Shown piece after piece: positions 45,972 through 55,435 of a DNA stretch of 64,000 bases. The translations under genes and the position numbers were made by a program. The notes beneath the pieces were generated by a model, which was not told the origin of the DNA, made no database searches, and saw only the letters and a list, made by a program, of their open reading frames with translations. Source of the DNA: Planctomycetaceae bacterium (GTDB lineage Bacteria > Planctomycetota > Planctomycetia > Planctomycetales > Planctomycetaceae). The number at the start of each line of letters is the position of its first letter. Position 1 is the stretch's first letter. The stretch spans positions 93,178-157,177 of the forward strand of contig JANSXP010000009.1 in NCBI GenBank assembly GCA_024742875.1, given 5' to 3'.

Positions 45972-47102
45972 ATGGCGAACCCCTCTGACGACAGCAAGCC
46001 GGATTTTAGTTTTCTGGGTGGCGACGACAGCGCCCCCGCTGATGGTCCTGAGTTTCCCGATGATTTGAATTTTCAGCCGTCAGAATCCGGCGACGCTGCT
46101 CCCACATTCGATTCCGTTGATGCTGGCAACAGGGACGAGCAGCCGGATCCAGGCAGCGGACCATCCGCCGGCGAAGCAGCGAACGCGATGCCAGCAGCGG
46201 AAGAACCCGCCGCTATGACGCCGCGCTCTGAGCAGAAGAAGAAATCGCGCAAGCCAGCCAAAAAACGCCCAGCATCACGAGCGGGCAATTCTGAGTCAGC
46301 GACAGAACCCGCTGAACAGCAGGCAGACCGGGCCGCCACGTCCGATGCCGACACCGTTCCACGATCCCGCTTCAACGCGTTGCTGGGATACGCAGCCGCT
46401 CTGACGCTTTTGTTTTTGTACCTGCTCGTCTCCGGTCGTCTGTCGGGCACCCATTCACTGGAAAGCCTTCCCGATATCAAACCACTGGAACCCGGTCAGT
46501 TCCAGTCGGTTCCGGCTGACGCTGCATTGCCTCGCAATCACGAGCTGCGACTGGGCGAATCACGGAGATTCGGAGATGTGGTGATTACGGCGAACAGGGT
46601 CGTCCTCGCTCCGCTCGACTTTGAACGCATGTCTGATCAGAAAGTGGTTCCGGAAATGCGGACGCGACCGGTGCTGCAGTTGCAGTTCACGGTTGAAAAC
46701 GCAGCCACCGACCTGGGATTTGCTCCGTATGACGTTGGCCTGATGAGCTATCGCAGCCCGGAAGCAGGCGAAGGCGTCGACGACGAGGTCCTGGCCAGCT
46801 CAGCGTTATATGTTCACGATTCCAGTGACGAAGTGGTTCGCGTTCTTAATTACCTGCATGCCGCCGAAAGCAGTTTTGACATCTCCGGACAGCACAGCAG
46901 TCAGGTACTTGCACCGGGAGAGTCCACATCCACACTGATCGCCAGCAGCGACGCCGTCGGCGAGTACACCAGCAAAGCCGCCTCCTATCGCTGGCGAATT
47001 CACATTCGCAAGGGCATCAATCGCGAGTCCCGGCAGGGAGTCACGACGCTTGTCGAAGTGTGTTTCTCGCCGGACGAGATTTCCTCCGGCGATGACGCCT
47101 GA
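45972..47102 (+). CDS. Membrane-anchored protein of unknown function
   Basis: 376 residues. A long acidic and Pro/Ala-rich cytoplasmic region (about 1-130, with a basic KKKSRKPAKKRPASR patch near 90) precedes a single helix (about 138-155, LGYAAALTLLFLYLLVSG). The extracytoplasmic part (about 160-376) is beta-rich: LRLGESRRFGDVVITANRVVLAPLDF, VLQLQFTVENAATDLGFAPYD and YRWRIHIRKGINRESRQGVTTLVEVCF. The pattern resembles immunoglobulin-like DUF4352 domains, but I cannot assign a family. It lies 68 bases after the cyclophilin gene on the same strand. Confidence 0.8.
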   Translation: MANPSDDSKPDFSFLGGDDSAPADGPEFPDDLNFQPSESGDAAPTFDSVDAGNRDEQPDPGSGPSAGEAANAMPAAEEPAAMTPRSEQKKKSRKPAKKRPASRAGNSESATEPAEQQADRAATSDADTVPRSRFNALLGYAAALTLLFLYLLVSGRLSGTHSLESLPDIKPLEPGQFQSVPADAALPRNHELRLGESRRFGDVVITANRVVLAPLDFERMSDQKVVPEMRTRPVLQLQFTVENAATDLGFAPYDVGLMSYRSPEAGEGVDDEVLASSALYVHDSSDEVVRVLNYLHAAESSFDISGQHSSQVLAPGESTSTLIASSDAVGEYTSKAASYRWRIHIRKGINRESRQGVTTLVEVCFSPDEISSGDDA

Positions 47103-47128
47103 CCTCCCCCGCGACTGTCGGATCCGGA

Positions 47129-48571
47129 TCACATTTGACTGGTCTGCATGGTGATCCACTTCCACTGCGTCATTTCCTCAATGGCCGCGTCTGTCCCTTC
47201 GCGACCAAAACCACTGTCTCCCACGCCACCAAATGGCACGTGGGCTTCCTCCTGAATGGTCCCCGCGTTGACGTGAACCATGCCCGCTTCGAGGGATTCG
47301 GCAAACGTCAGTGCCTGTGACAGGTCCTGCGTGAACACGGACGCAGACAATCCAAAGCACGTCGCGTTGGCGGCCTTCAGTGCGGCCTGTGCGTCGGCCA
47401 CCACGCTGACTGTCGTGACCGGGCCGAAGGTCTCTTCCCGCTGCAAGACGGCCTCGTCGGGAACTTCCGTAAGAATGGTGGGCAGCAGGCGATTGCCCTG
47501 CCAGACATTACCCGTCACCACGCGAGCCCCGCGGGCAACGGCATCCTCCAGATGCCGGCGAATCCGCTGACGCTGTCGCTGATTAATAATGGGGCCAATC
47601 ATTGTCGCCGGCTCGCGCAGGTCACCATGCCCCAGTGTCTCGGCTCGGGCTGTCAGAGCCCGCAGAAAGTCATCCGCCACCGCCTGTTCCACAATAAGTC
47701 GGCTGGAGGACATGCAGATCTGGCCCTGAAACAAAAAGGCGCCGATCACAGCGTTCTGCACGGCGAGTTGCAGATCGGCGTCACGGAGCACAACCAGTGG
47801 GTTGCGACCGCCCATCTCCAGCGTGACCCGTTTGCCCAGGCGCCCGCAGCGTTCCGCGATGTGGCGACCAGTGACGGTGGAGCCGGTAAAAGTCACCATG
47901 CGAACGCGGGGATCTCCCGTGAGTGCATCGCCAATCTCCTGTCCAAACCCGGTCACCACGTTGATCAGCCCTGCCGGAACTCCAGCCTCCTGATACAGCT
48001 TCGCCAGGTGCAGAGCGATTAACGGGGCATCGGGTGAGGGCAGCAGCACGACCGAATTGCCCGTCGCCAGAGGAAAGGCAGAATGCTTTACGCCCTTGAT
48101 GAGCGGCACGTTGAAAGGTGTGATGCCGGCGATGACACCCAGCGGCCGACGCACACTGAGACTCACGCGGCCTGCAACATCGGTCGGCAGTGTCTTGCCA
48201 GCCAGCCGGCGCGGGATGCCAGCCGCAGCGCGCAACTGCAGAACTGACGTGTCAATCTCCCTCCGCGCTTTGGTGATCGGAGAGCCAACTTCGTCAATCA
48301 ACAGATCGACAAATTCCTGTTGCCGCTGCTGCAGCAGGTCGGCGGCAGTGAGCAGCCAGCCTTCCCGATCAGACGGACCGATCTGCCAGTGCTGGTGGAA
48401 CGCTTCTGCGGCAGCCTCCACTGCCAGGCCGATATCCGCAGGGGTCCCCCGCACCACGCGCGCAAATGCCTGGTCATCCAGAGGATTCGCGTCTTCAAAA
48501 ATCTCGGGCGAAGCAGGACGATGCGGCTGCCCGTTTATCCATGAGAAATGGTCACTCACAAAGTCAGCCAT
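47129..48571 (-). CDS. Aldehyde dehydrogenase-family protein with altered cofactor motif
   Basis: 480 residues. The family order is clear: GVIAGITPFNVPLIKGVKHS, then GNSVVLLPSPDAPL, FTGSTVTGRHIAERCGRLGKRVTLEMGGRNPLVVL with the general-base Glu, FLFQGQICMSSSRLIVEQ with the catalytic Cys, and EETFGPVTTVSVV. The Lys of the usual VVLKPSE motif is Leu here (VVLLPSPD), and the Glu is Asp; the Lys helps hold NAD(P). The overall style resembles the benzaldehyde/vanillin dehydrogenase group. It should oxidise an aldehyde to the acid; with the altered motif, cofactor use or activity may differ. It precedes the second propeller gene's end by 47 bases. Confidence 0.9.
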   Translation of the reverse strand: MADFVSDHFSWINGQPHRPASPEIFEDANPLDDQAFARVVRGTPADIGLAVEAAAEAFHQHWQIGPSDREGWLLTAADLLQQRQQEFVDLLIDEVGSPITKARREIDTSVLQLRAAAGIPRRLAGKTLPTDVAGRVSLSVRRPLGVIAGITPFNVPLIKGVKHSAFPLATGNSVVLLPSPDAPLIALHLAKLYQEAGVPAGLINVVTGFGQEIGDALTGDPRVRMVTFTGSTVTGRHIAERCGRLGKRVTLEMGGRNPLVVLRDADLQLAVQNAVIGAFLFQGQICMSSSRLIVEQAVADDFLRALTARAETLGHGDLREPATMIGPIINQRQRQRIRRHLEDAVARGARVVTGNVWQGNRLLPTILTEVPDEAVLQREETFGPVTTVSVVADAQAALKAANATCFGLSASVFTQDLSQALTFAESLEAGMVHVNAGTIQEEAHVPFGGVGDSGFGREGTDAAIEEMTQWKWITMQTSQM

Positions 48572-48618
48572 TCGCAGAGTACTTTGAACACAGAGGCAGG
48601 GGAGCCAGTCCTGTCAGA

Positions 48619-49875
48619 TCAGGGCGAGGGCGTGCCGATGCAGTACAGCCGGTTATTGGTGCGAACCAGCAGCGTGTCGCCGGCGACACAGGGCGTGGCA
48701 TTGAGCAGACTGTCATCCCCGCCAATCAAATTGTGGGCCACCTGTTTGTAGTCATCACCAGTGTGGATGACAAAAATTCCATTCTCCCGTGTTGAGAGAT
48801 ACAGGTGATCGCCAGCCAGGACGGCGGAGGCGTAAACACGTTCACGCGTGTCCATGCGTTCGCGGTAGATGACATCGCCGGTAGCAGCATTCAGACAGTT
48901 GGCAATCCCCCGGTCGCTCGACCAGTAGAGTCGTCCATCGTGATAGACTGGCGAGGTCACATTGGCCCCAATATTCGACTCCCAGATTTTGTGGGTCTTT
49001 GTCACATCACCACGCCCTCCCAGTCGTACGGCCATCGACTGATTCTTGCGGCCACCAAGCACGTAGATGACTCCCTCGCTGGCCACCACACAGGGAACAA
49101 CGTAGTCCAGCACGCCGTCCGCCGACCACAGTTGCTGCCCCGAAAGCGGATCGAACCCGCGAATCAGGTTCTTGTAACTGAGCACAAGTTCATCGTTCCC
49201 GTCACTGTTGCGGGCCACCAGCGGTGTGGTCCAGCTGCGCACAACGTCTTCAATCCGCCAGACTTCATCCCCCGTTCGGCGATCGAAGGCGAACACAGTC
49301 CCGCATTCAATGCTGGCATTCATGATGACCAGATTCTGGTAAATGATGGGAGAGGCGGCCGACCCAAAACCGGCCGTCCTGTCGCCCGTTTCAGCATGCC
49401 ACAATCGATTGCCATCGTGGTCGAATGCCACCAGACCACTCACGCCAAAATAGGCGTAAACGCCCGTTTCATCACAAACGGCCGTGCCACTGGCGTAGCC
49501 ATGATCAACCACTCGGCGGGTCGCTTTCTGTTCCGCGGCAGCGGCCTCAATTTCACGATCCCAAAGAAGACGACCGGTCGCACGCTCAAAGCACAGCACA
49601 TGCAGCCGCAGGTCTTCGCGTTTGCCAGGATCGTCGGCGTCCAGGCCGTAACCGGTAAACGATGTCAGGTAGATGCGATCCTGAAAAGCGATTGGGCTGG
49701 AGGCGCCGTTCCCTGGCAGGTCGACGGACCAGAGCATATTGGTCTGCTCGTCCCAACTGACAGGAACGCGGGCGGTCGGTGCGGCGGCACCTCCATCCGC
49801 ACCACGAAATCGGGGCCAGTCCGAGGCAGCAACAGGCTGGGCCAGCAGCAGAACGGCGATCAAAGCAGTCTTCAT
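48619..49875 (-). CDS. Exported PQQ-type beta-propeller protein (paralogue)
   Basis: 418 residues from ATG 49875 with AGAGG upstream. A signal peptide is cut near residue 18 (PVAASD), and the mature protein opens DWPRFRGADGGAAAPT, the same signature as the propeller at 23885. Blades end in motifs such as ATGRLLWDREI, HDGNRLWHAE, RTGDEVWRIE, LSGQQLWSADG and ATGDVIYRERM. It belongs to the same planctomycete family of exported PQQ-like propellers, whose ligand is not known. It is read in the same direction as the aldehyde dehydrogenase downstream; a link is only positional. Confidence 0.9.
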   Translation of the reverse strand: MKTALIAVLLLAQPVAASDWPRFRGADGGAAAPTARVPVSWDEQTNMLWSVDLPGNGASSPIAFQDRIYLTSFTGYGLDADDPGKREDLRLHVLCFERATGRLLWDREIEAAAAEQKATRRVVDHGYASGTAVCDETGVYAYFGVSGLVAFDHDGNRLWHAETGDRTAGFGSAASPIIYQNLVIMNASIECGTVFAFDRRTGDEVWRIEDVVRSWTTPLVARNSDGNDELVLSYKNLIRGFDPLSGQQLWSADGVLDYVVPCVVASEGVIYVLGGRKNQSMAVRLGGRGDVTKTHKIWESNIGANVTSPVYHDGRLYWSSDRGIANCLNAATGDVIYRERMDTRERVYASAVLAGDHLYLSTRENGIFVIHTGDDYKQVAHNLIGGDDSLLNATPCVAGDTLLVRTNNRLYCIGTPSP

Positions 49876-50056
49876 GGAAACCTCTGTTGTAACCAGCCAA
49901 AGAACCAATTTGCTGAAATCTGTCTCGTCAAGCTACGGGACTCTGCTCATTGACTCAAGTGATCAGACTCGAATCACAACGGCAGGGTCGTGGAGCGTGG
50001 ACGGCATCAGGATGGGACGTAGACTTCGCGGGGCACCGTTCACAGAAAAGACAGCT

Positions 50057-50596
50057 ATGAAGAATCGACAACCGTCCCCCAGCAGCCCTCTGGAAAAAAT
50101 CGTCTCCGGAGGACAGACGGGCGTGGATCGGGCCGGCCTGGACGCGGCTCAAGCGGAGGGGATGGCTGTTGGAGGCTGGTGCCCGCGAGGGCGTCGGGCG
50201 GAAGACGGCCCAATTCCTGCCACCTACCCTCTGCAGGAGACCGCCGCACGCTCATATGCTGTGCGAACCCGCTGGAACGTGCGAGATTCGGATGGCACTC
50301 TCATTGTGGCAATGACGGACGTGACAGCGGGAACCAAACTGACGGCGGATTTCGCCAGGCGAACCGGTCGCCCGCTGCAGATCGTATTATTGCGGCCGGA
50401 ACCGTCGCGACAGCTGTTTGGCGGCGAAAATCGACTGAATCAAATCAACACAGTTGTCGACTGGATTCGCCACCATAGAATTCGCGTTTTGAATGTCGCC
50501 GGGCCGCGCGGGAGTTCGCACGCGGACATCTACGACGAAGCCCGTTTATTCGTTTGTCAGGTGCTGCAGCAACTGGCAGCAGGAACGACGGACTGA
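50057..50596 (+). CDS. cpYpsA-type SLOG-family protein (putative molybdenum-carrier family)
   Basis: 179 residues from ATG 50057, no signal peptide. The Rossmannoid core reads [24 protein letters not shown] (about 13-36, the GGQTGxDxxxL motif of the family), [48 protein letters not shown] and [23 protein letters not shown]. This matches the family first called putative molybdenum carrier and later grouped as circularly permuted YpsA within the SLOG nucleotide-binding superfamily. SLOG proteins bind nucleotides or related ligands; some act in signalling and defence. No effector gene is adjacent: EttA follows on the same strand and a propeller is divergent. Confidence 0.85.
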   Translation: MKNRQPSPSSPLEKIVSGGQTGVDRAGLDAAQAEGMAVGGWCPRGRRAEDGPIPATYPLQETAARSYAVRTRWNVRDSDGTLIVAMTDVTAGTKLTADFARRTGRPLQIVLLRPEPSRQLFGGENRLNQINTVVDWIRHHRIRVLNVAGPRGSSHADIYDEARLFVCQVLQQLAAGTTD

Positions 50597-50751
50597 TCGT
50601 TCCTGCCAGGTGTTTTCGCTGGCCGAGTGCAGCACTAACGCATTCGCATAGCGGCACACACACGTCAGATTGCCGGGCAACATATCCCCACGCCAGCGAT
50701 CGGCACACCAGTCACTCGGTAAACCACACAGACAACGCAGGTAACGCACTC

Positions 50752-52425
50752 ATGGCCGAACAATACATCATGACCATTGAAAACCTCACTCGCATTTATG
50801 ACGAGAAAGAGGTGCTCAGCGATATCGGCCTGTCGTTCTATCCGGGCGCCAAGATTGGCGTGCTGGGCAACAACGGCGCGGGAAAAAGTACGCTGCTGCG
50901 GATCATGGCCGGCGAAGACACGGATTTCATGGGAACCGTCCGACCGGCGAAGGGAACCAAAATTGGCTACTTCCCGCAGGAGCCACGACTTGATCCGGAA
51001 AAGAACGTGGGCGAGTGCATCGAAGAAGCCGTGGCCGATTCCCGCGCGATTCTGGATCGCTTCAACGAACTGAGTATGAAGCTCGGGGAAGAGATGTCTC
51101 CGGAAGAAATGGAGAAAGTGCTCGATGAGCAGGGGAAAGTTCAGGACCAGATTGATGCGGCCAATCTGTGGGAGCTGGATCGCACGCTGGAAATCGCGGC
51201 AGACGCCATGCGATTGCCGGAAGCAGAAGCCGTTGTCAAAAATCTGTCGGGGGGAGAGAAACGTCGCGTGGCTTTGTGTCAGCTGCTACTGATGAATCCC
51301 GACATTCTGCTGCTGGACGAACCGACCAACCACCTGGATGCCGCTTCCATCGCATGGCTGGAAAAATTCCTGCACACATTTCCAGGCACGGTCGTGGCCA
51401 TCACTCACGACCGTTACTTTCTGGACAACGTCGCTGGCTGGATTCTGGAACTGGATCGCGGCCGCGGCATTCCCTACGAAGGCAATTACACTTCGTGGCT
51501 GGAACAGAAACAGAAACGACTGGAGCAGGAAGAACGCACCGAGTCGCGGCGGCAGAAAGAGCTTAAGCAGGAACTGGAGTGGGTTCGCATGTCCCCCAAG
51601 GCGCGTTCCTCCAAGAACAAGGCACGGCTGCAGCGTTACCAGGAACTGGCCGCCCAGGAATACGATGAGCGCGACGGTGCAGCTCAGATTCAGATTCCCA
51701 CGACCCGACCTCTGGGTAAGAAGGTGGTCGTGGCCAACGCACTGTGCAAGTCCTTTGATGATCGTGAGATCTTTCGAGACATGACATTTGACCTGCCGCC
51801 CGGGGGAATCGTGGGCATCATCGGTCCCAACGGTGCCGGGAAGACAACACTGTTTCGCATCATCATCGGCAACGAAACGCCCGATCAGGGCCAGCTGGAA
51901 GTGGGCGATACGGTCGACATTTCTTATGTGGATCAGTCACGCGAGGCGCTCGATCCGAAAAAGACGGTGTTTGAGGAAATCTCCGGCGGTGCCGATGTGC
52001 TGATGGTGGGCAAAACGAAAATCCATGCCCGCACCTACTGTGGTCGCTTTAACTTCAAAGGTAAAGATCAGCAGAAGTTTGTCGGCGACCTGTCGGGCGG
52101 AGAACGCAATCGCGTGCACATGGCCAAACTGCTGCGTTCCGGCGGTAACCTGCTGCTGCTCGACGAACCAACCAACGACCTGGATGTCGACACCCTGCGT
52201 GCCCTGGAAGAAGGCCTGTCGAGCTTTGGCGGATGTGCGGTTGTTGTCAGCCACGATCGCTGGTTCCTCGATCGCATCGCCACACATATTCTCGCCTTTG
52301 AAGGAGACGGCAGTGTGGTCTGGTGCGAAGGCAACTACCAGACCTACGAACAGCAGCGTCGGGAACGCCTCGGCGACGCGGCCGACGCGCCGGCAGGGGG
52401 ACGCTTCAAGCCGCTGTCTCGCTAG
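50752..52425 (+). CDS. ettA: Energy-dependent translational throttle protein (ABC-F)
   Basis: 557 residues from ATG 50752, matching EttA length. The first ATPase has [18 protein letters not shown] (Walker A), an arm insertion, [16 protein letters not shown] and [17 protein letters not shown]; a charged linker of about 70 residues follows ([20 protein letters not shown]), then the second ATPase with [33 protein letters not shown] and [11 protein letters not shown]. No membrane segment is present. EttA binds the ribosomal E site and gates the first steps of translation according to the ATP/ADP ratio. The order and short linker favour EttA over Uup or resistance-type ABC-F proteins. Confidence 0.95.
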   Translation: MAEQYIMTIENLTRIYDEKEVLSDIGLSFYPGAKIGVLGNNGAGKSTLLRIMAGEDTDFMGTVRPAKGTKIGYFPQEPRLDPEKNVGECIEEAVADSRAILDRFNELSMKLGEEMSPEEMEKVLDEQGKVQDQIDAANLWELDRTLEIAADAMRLPEAEAVVKNLSGGEKRRVALCQLLLMNPDILLLDEPTNHLDAASIAWLEKFLHTFPGTVVAITHDRYFLDNVAGWILELDRGRGIPYEGNYTSWLEQKQKRLEQEERTESRRQKELKQELEWVRMSPKARSSKNKARLQRYQELAAQEYDERDGAAQIQIPTTRPLGKKVVVANALCKSFDDREIFRDMTFDLPPGGIVGIIGPNGAGKTTLFRIIIGNETPDQGQLEVGDTVDISYVDQSREALDPKKTVFEEISGGADVLMVGKTKIHARTYCGRFNFKGKDQQKFVGDLSGGERNRVHMAKLLRSGGNLLLLDEPTNDLDVDTLRALEEGLSSFGGCAVVVSHDRWFLDRIATHILAFEGDGSVVWCEGNYQTYEQQRRERLGDAADAPAGGRFKPLSR

Positions 52426-52736
52426 GCTGATCCGCGGCCATCGGGCGGCAGCGGCCGCCCGATACCCAATGACGGCTCTCAGGGTGGTACAATCCCGTCG
52501 CCAGAACTGCACTTCGCCGCCACGCTGCTCCCCGGCCACGCCACCAACGGGAGAGCCCACGATTAAGCGACGCCCCGGCCATCTTGAGGCCAGGGCGTGT
52601 GCTGTGCCGGATCGATTTTCGCCCGGATCACCGTTTCGTCTGTGCGCAATTTTCTGAAGAAAAACTGTAAGGCACAGGCTGCGAAAAGCGTCGTCCCCGC
52701 GAATTTCCCCTTGTCCGCCTGCAGGAAACAGGTCTT
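52426..52736. other. Gap after ettA, with a weak hairpin
   Basis: 311 bases. An imperfect stem (ACGCCCCGGCC with GGCCAGGGCGT, 52570-52598, one mismatch) without a T-run is the only structure seen; it could be a weak terminator for ettA. A 68-residue minus-strand frame (52563-52769) overlaps the next gene's start and is not convincing. Confidence 0.35.
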
Positions 52737-53252
52737 ATGCCAGAGCGCCGCGCTATCCGCTATGCCCACCTTTCTGAAGCTGTAAAAGACGCAGAGCGAC
52801 TTAAAGAATCAGGCTACGAACGTGCGGGCTCCTGGAGTCTGGAGCAGAATCTGGATCACCTGAACAGGACCATGACGATGGCCATAGAGGGGACGTCCTT
52901 CAAGATGCCGTTTTTCATTCGCCCGATCCTGAAAATGGTTCTGTTACCGAAAATGAAACGTGGCGACGTCATTCGCTTCAAGGCGACGGCACCTCCCGCA
53001 CTGGCGCCGCAGGACAGTCCCAGCCTCGATGCAGCGCTGGAGGAATTTCGCCGCCTGACGGCCGAAATTGAATCCGACCGACCACTGGTGGAAATGCATC
53101 CTTTGTTTGGAAAACTACAACGGGACGAATGGGTGCTGATGCAGCGGTGGCACACGGAACATCACCTGAGCTTTCTGATTCCTGTCGCGGGTGACACGAC
53201 TGACAATGGTGACGTCACTGAAAATGGGGAAGCGACTGCTGCCAAAGACTGA
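52737..53252 (+). CDS. DinB-like/DUF1569 family protein
   Basis: 171 residues from ATG 52737 with AGGA about 10 bases upstream. It is a four-helix-bundle DinB/YfiT-like protein of the DUF1569 type: SWSLEQNLDHLNRTMTMAIEG with the first His ligand, PFFIRPILKMVLLPKMKRG, and MHPLFGKLQRDEWVLMQRWHTEHHLSFL, with His residues that complete the metal site. Relatives include bacillithiol- or mycothiol-dependent transferases, but many have no known substrate. It is convergent with a membrane protein gene 11 bases away. Confidence 0.85.
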   Translation: MPERRAIRYAHLSEAVKDAERLKESGYERAGSWSLEQNLDHLNRTMTMAIEGTSFKMPFFIRPILKMVLLPKMKRGDVIRFKATAPPALAPQDSPSLDAALEEFRRLTAEIESDRPLVEMHPLFGKLQRDEWVLMQRWHTEHHLSFLIPVAGDTTDNGDVTENGEATAAKD

Positions 53253-53263
53253 CCGATCGGCCG

Positions 53264-53749
53264 TCAGACAGGGCGAGGGCGCGATCTGTAGTGGCCCATG
53301 CACAGCACGAGGGCCAGCAGCACAAACGCGATCACCCACCAGCGGGGGCCGAATACGACAGTCGCGTTGAACATCATGAAGGCTGTGACCACCTGCATGC
53401 CAGTGCCGCTGGGCTGGTGCCGCTGGAAGCACTTCAAGACATCGGCCGCCCAGATCGCCAAAAACAGGTAGTTGATGTACAGCCCGCCCGACCAGTAGAC
53501 GCCCACGACTTTGTCAGTCAGTTCTGCCGTGTGCTGCAGCGCCGCAGCCTGACTCCAGCGATGCTCGTAGTGATAAGCCAACAGCACATGCACCACGCAC
53601 AAGGCACAGGAAGCGGCCCAGAAGATGGCGTACTGGCGATCTGCGGCCGGTGAACGGCGGCCGACTTTCAGCCAAAGACAGCAGCAGTAGAAGGCCACTG
53701 AGGCGCGGACCGTCCAGACGATCAGGCTACGACCAGGTTCAGAATCCAT
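53264..53749 (-). CDS. Four-helix membrane protein of unknown function
   Basis: 161 residues with four hydrophobic segments (about 9-28, 41-58, 85-102, 120-150). Short charged loops separate them, including HYEHRWSQAAALQHTAELTDKVVG, which is rich in His. No family was recognised. It ends 11 bases from the stop of the convergent DinB-like gene. About 165 bases beyond its start lie the cytochrome peroxidase stop and terminator on the same strand. Confidence 0.78.
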   Translation of the reverse strand: MDSEPGRSLIVWTVRASVAFYCCCLWLKVGRRSPAADRQYAIFWAASCALCVVHVLLAYHYEHRWSQAAALQHTAELTDKVVGVYWSGGLYINYLFLAIWAADVLKCFQRHQPSGTGMQVVTAFMMFNATVVFGPRWWVIAFVLLALVLCMGHYRSRPRPV

Positions 53750-53855
53750 AGTGGGTCACCTCAGGCAGCGTCAGCACATATCCAGCTCTGACTGCGGCGA
53801 AGTTAAGCGGCCGCCTGGCAGAAGACGGCCGGCACAGATGCCCTGTATTGTGCAC

Positions 53856-53884
53856 AAAAAAAAACCGGCCCACGTGTGGACCGG
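53856..53884 (-). terminator. Rho-independent terminator of the cytochrome c peroxidase gene
   Basis: On the minus strand CCGGTCCA pairs with TGGGCCGG (one G-T pair) around CACG (53865-53884), followed by nine T's (A's at 53856-53864 on the plus strand). It begins 31 bases past the peroxidase stop. Confidence 0.9.
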
Positions 53885-53914
53885 CCTGTTTTGGATGCGG
53901 ATTTCCGGGGTTTG

Positions 53915-55147
53915 CTATTTCGGCAGACGACCGGTTGCAATGTGCGGATAGTCACCCGTGCACGCACGCATAAATTCCACAAGGTCCACCTTTTCCTGTT
54001 TGGTCAGGTTGAGTGGAGTGATCTTCTCGCTCAGCCATCTGTTCTTCAGACCACCCTTGTTGTAGTGCTCGACCACTTCTTCGAGAGTTGCCTGGCTGCC
54101 ATCGTGCATATAAGGGGCAGACAGCGCTACGTTACGAATCGTGGGTGTCTTGAAGGCGCCTTTGTCGGCTTCCGCCTTGGTCACGTCGTAGCGTCCCCAG
54201 TCCGGCTTGTCTGCATCCATGCCCACACCCAAATTGTGGTACTTTTCGTCCGCCAGATTGGCTCCCACGTGGCAGTTACTGCAGCTGGCTTTTTTGCCAA
54301 AGAACAGAGCCTGACCGCGAACAGCACTTTCGGACATGGGATTGGCAAAGGCGGCCATCTCCAGAGCTTTGTACTCTTCGTACAGCTCCGGATCGTCCTC
54401 TTTCATTTCATCGATGTCTTCCTGCTCCAGTGACGCGAATCGCTTGAAGGCTTCGCGGTGGTCGTAGGGGCTGGGGCCGGTCACAATGGCACGTTCGAAG
54501 GCCGCAATGGCGAGGCCCACGTTGTCGATCGTGACACCAGTCCCCGGGAAGATGGAATCAAACTGCATGGCGTAGCCGGGGATCGCTTTGAGGCCGGCCA
54601 CGGCGGCTGCGTGCGTGTTGCCCATTTCAATCGGGTTGGCGATTGGTCCCACAGCCTGGGCTTCGAGTGAATCGGCCCGGCCATCCCAGAACTGTGCGTC
54701 ACTGAGAATGCGGTTGTAGCTGACCGGAGAATTGCGACCGCCCTTTTGTCCATCCACGCCAATGCCGAACTGCGTGTGACGGGAAAAGCCTTCCTGAGGA
54801 TGGTGGCAACTGGCACAGCTGACTGTGTTGTCAGACGAGAGGCGAGTGTCGAAGTACAGCTGACGTCCGAGCTCAATTTTGGCTCGAGTGAGCGGATTGG
54901 CCTTCAGTCCCTTGATTTGGCTTTGGCCAAGTTTCAGTCCGGCTGGCAACGTCACTTCCAGTGTGACATGGTTGGCTTCGTCGCCAAGCCACGCTTCGAT
55001 ATCTTCGACAGACAGGGGTCCGTCACCCGGGATTCCCGAGGTGAGTCGATCCACGCCCAGCGTGACTTTCGCGTCGGCAGGGGCACCGGCCTGGACGGGT
55101 GCACTTGCCGCCAGTGCCACCGCGGCAAAAAGGATGGCCTTTTTCAC
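53915..55147 (-). CDS. Di-heme cytochrome c peroxidase (CcpA/MauG family)
   Basis: 410 residues from a GTG at 55147, with GGAG upstream; a signal peptide is cut near residue 20 (VQAGA). Two heme-attachment motifs are visible: CASCHHP near 109-115 and CSNCH near 290. Between them are LGRQLYFDTRLSSDNTVS, RNSPVSYNRILSDAQFWDGRADSL and FERAIVTGPSPYD, typical of the peroxidase. The distal side contains FKTPTIRNVALSAPYMHDGSQATLEEVVEHYN, with the Met/His ligand region of the electron-entry heme. It reduces hydrogen peroxide in the periplasm with electrons from small cytochromes, or may act as a MauG-like oxidase. A strong terminator follows. The N-terminal 80 residues before the first heme are longer than in CcpA of proteobacteria. 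Confidence 0.94.
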   Translation of the reverse strand: MKKAILFAAVALAASAPVQAGAPADAKVTLGVDRLTSGIPGDGPLSVEDIEAWLGDEANHVTLEVTLPAGLKLGQSQIKGLKANPLTRAKIELGRQLYFDTRLSSDNTVSCASCHHPQEGFSRHTQFGIGVDGQKGGRNSPVSYNRILSDAQFWDGRADSLEAQAVGPIANPIEMGNTHAAAVAGLKAIPGYAMQFDSIFPGTGVTIDNVGLAIAAFERAIVTGPSPYDHREAFKRFASLEQEDIDEMKEDDPELYEEYKALEMAAFANPMSESAVRGQALFFGKKASCSNCHVGANLADEKYHNLGVGMDADKPDWGRYDVTKAEADKGAFKTPTIRNVALSAPYMHDGSQATLEEVVEHYNKGGLKNRWLSEKITPLNLTKQEKVDLVEFMRACTGDYPHIATGRLPK

Positions 55148-55435
55148 AATAATTTTCTCCGTGTACGTGAGTAAGCTGCTTCAGCCGTATTTTAAGCCCG
55201 CATAAACGTGTGTCCAGGCTGTACGCCGCACCTAACAGGAAGCTCGCCAAACCTGAACAGTGTGTCTGAGTCTGAACAGTCTCGGTAAGACGTACGTCCA
55301 CCAGAGCAAAACGTCACGACGCCGGCCCAGCGGGGTCGATCCTAACGGAGAAACGCGAACGAACGTTTCCGGCAGATTCTGCCGCTGATTCGTTCACTCG
55401 GGATCTGCCTGCGATCGCCAATCAGTCGTGCAGCC

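Noticed and set aside
52563..52769. Minus-strand frame of 68 codons before the DinB-like gene
   Set aside because: It overlaps the DinB-like start and lacks a ribosome site; composition alone is not enough.
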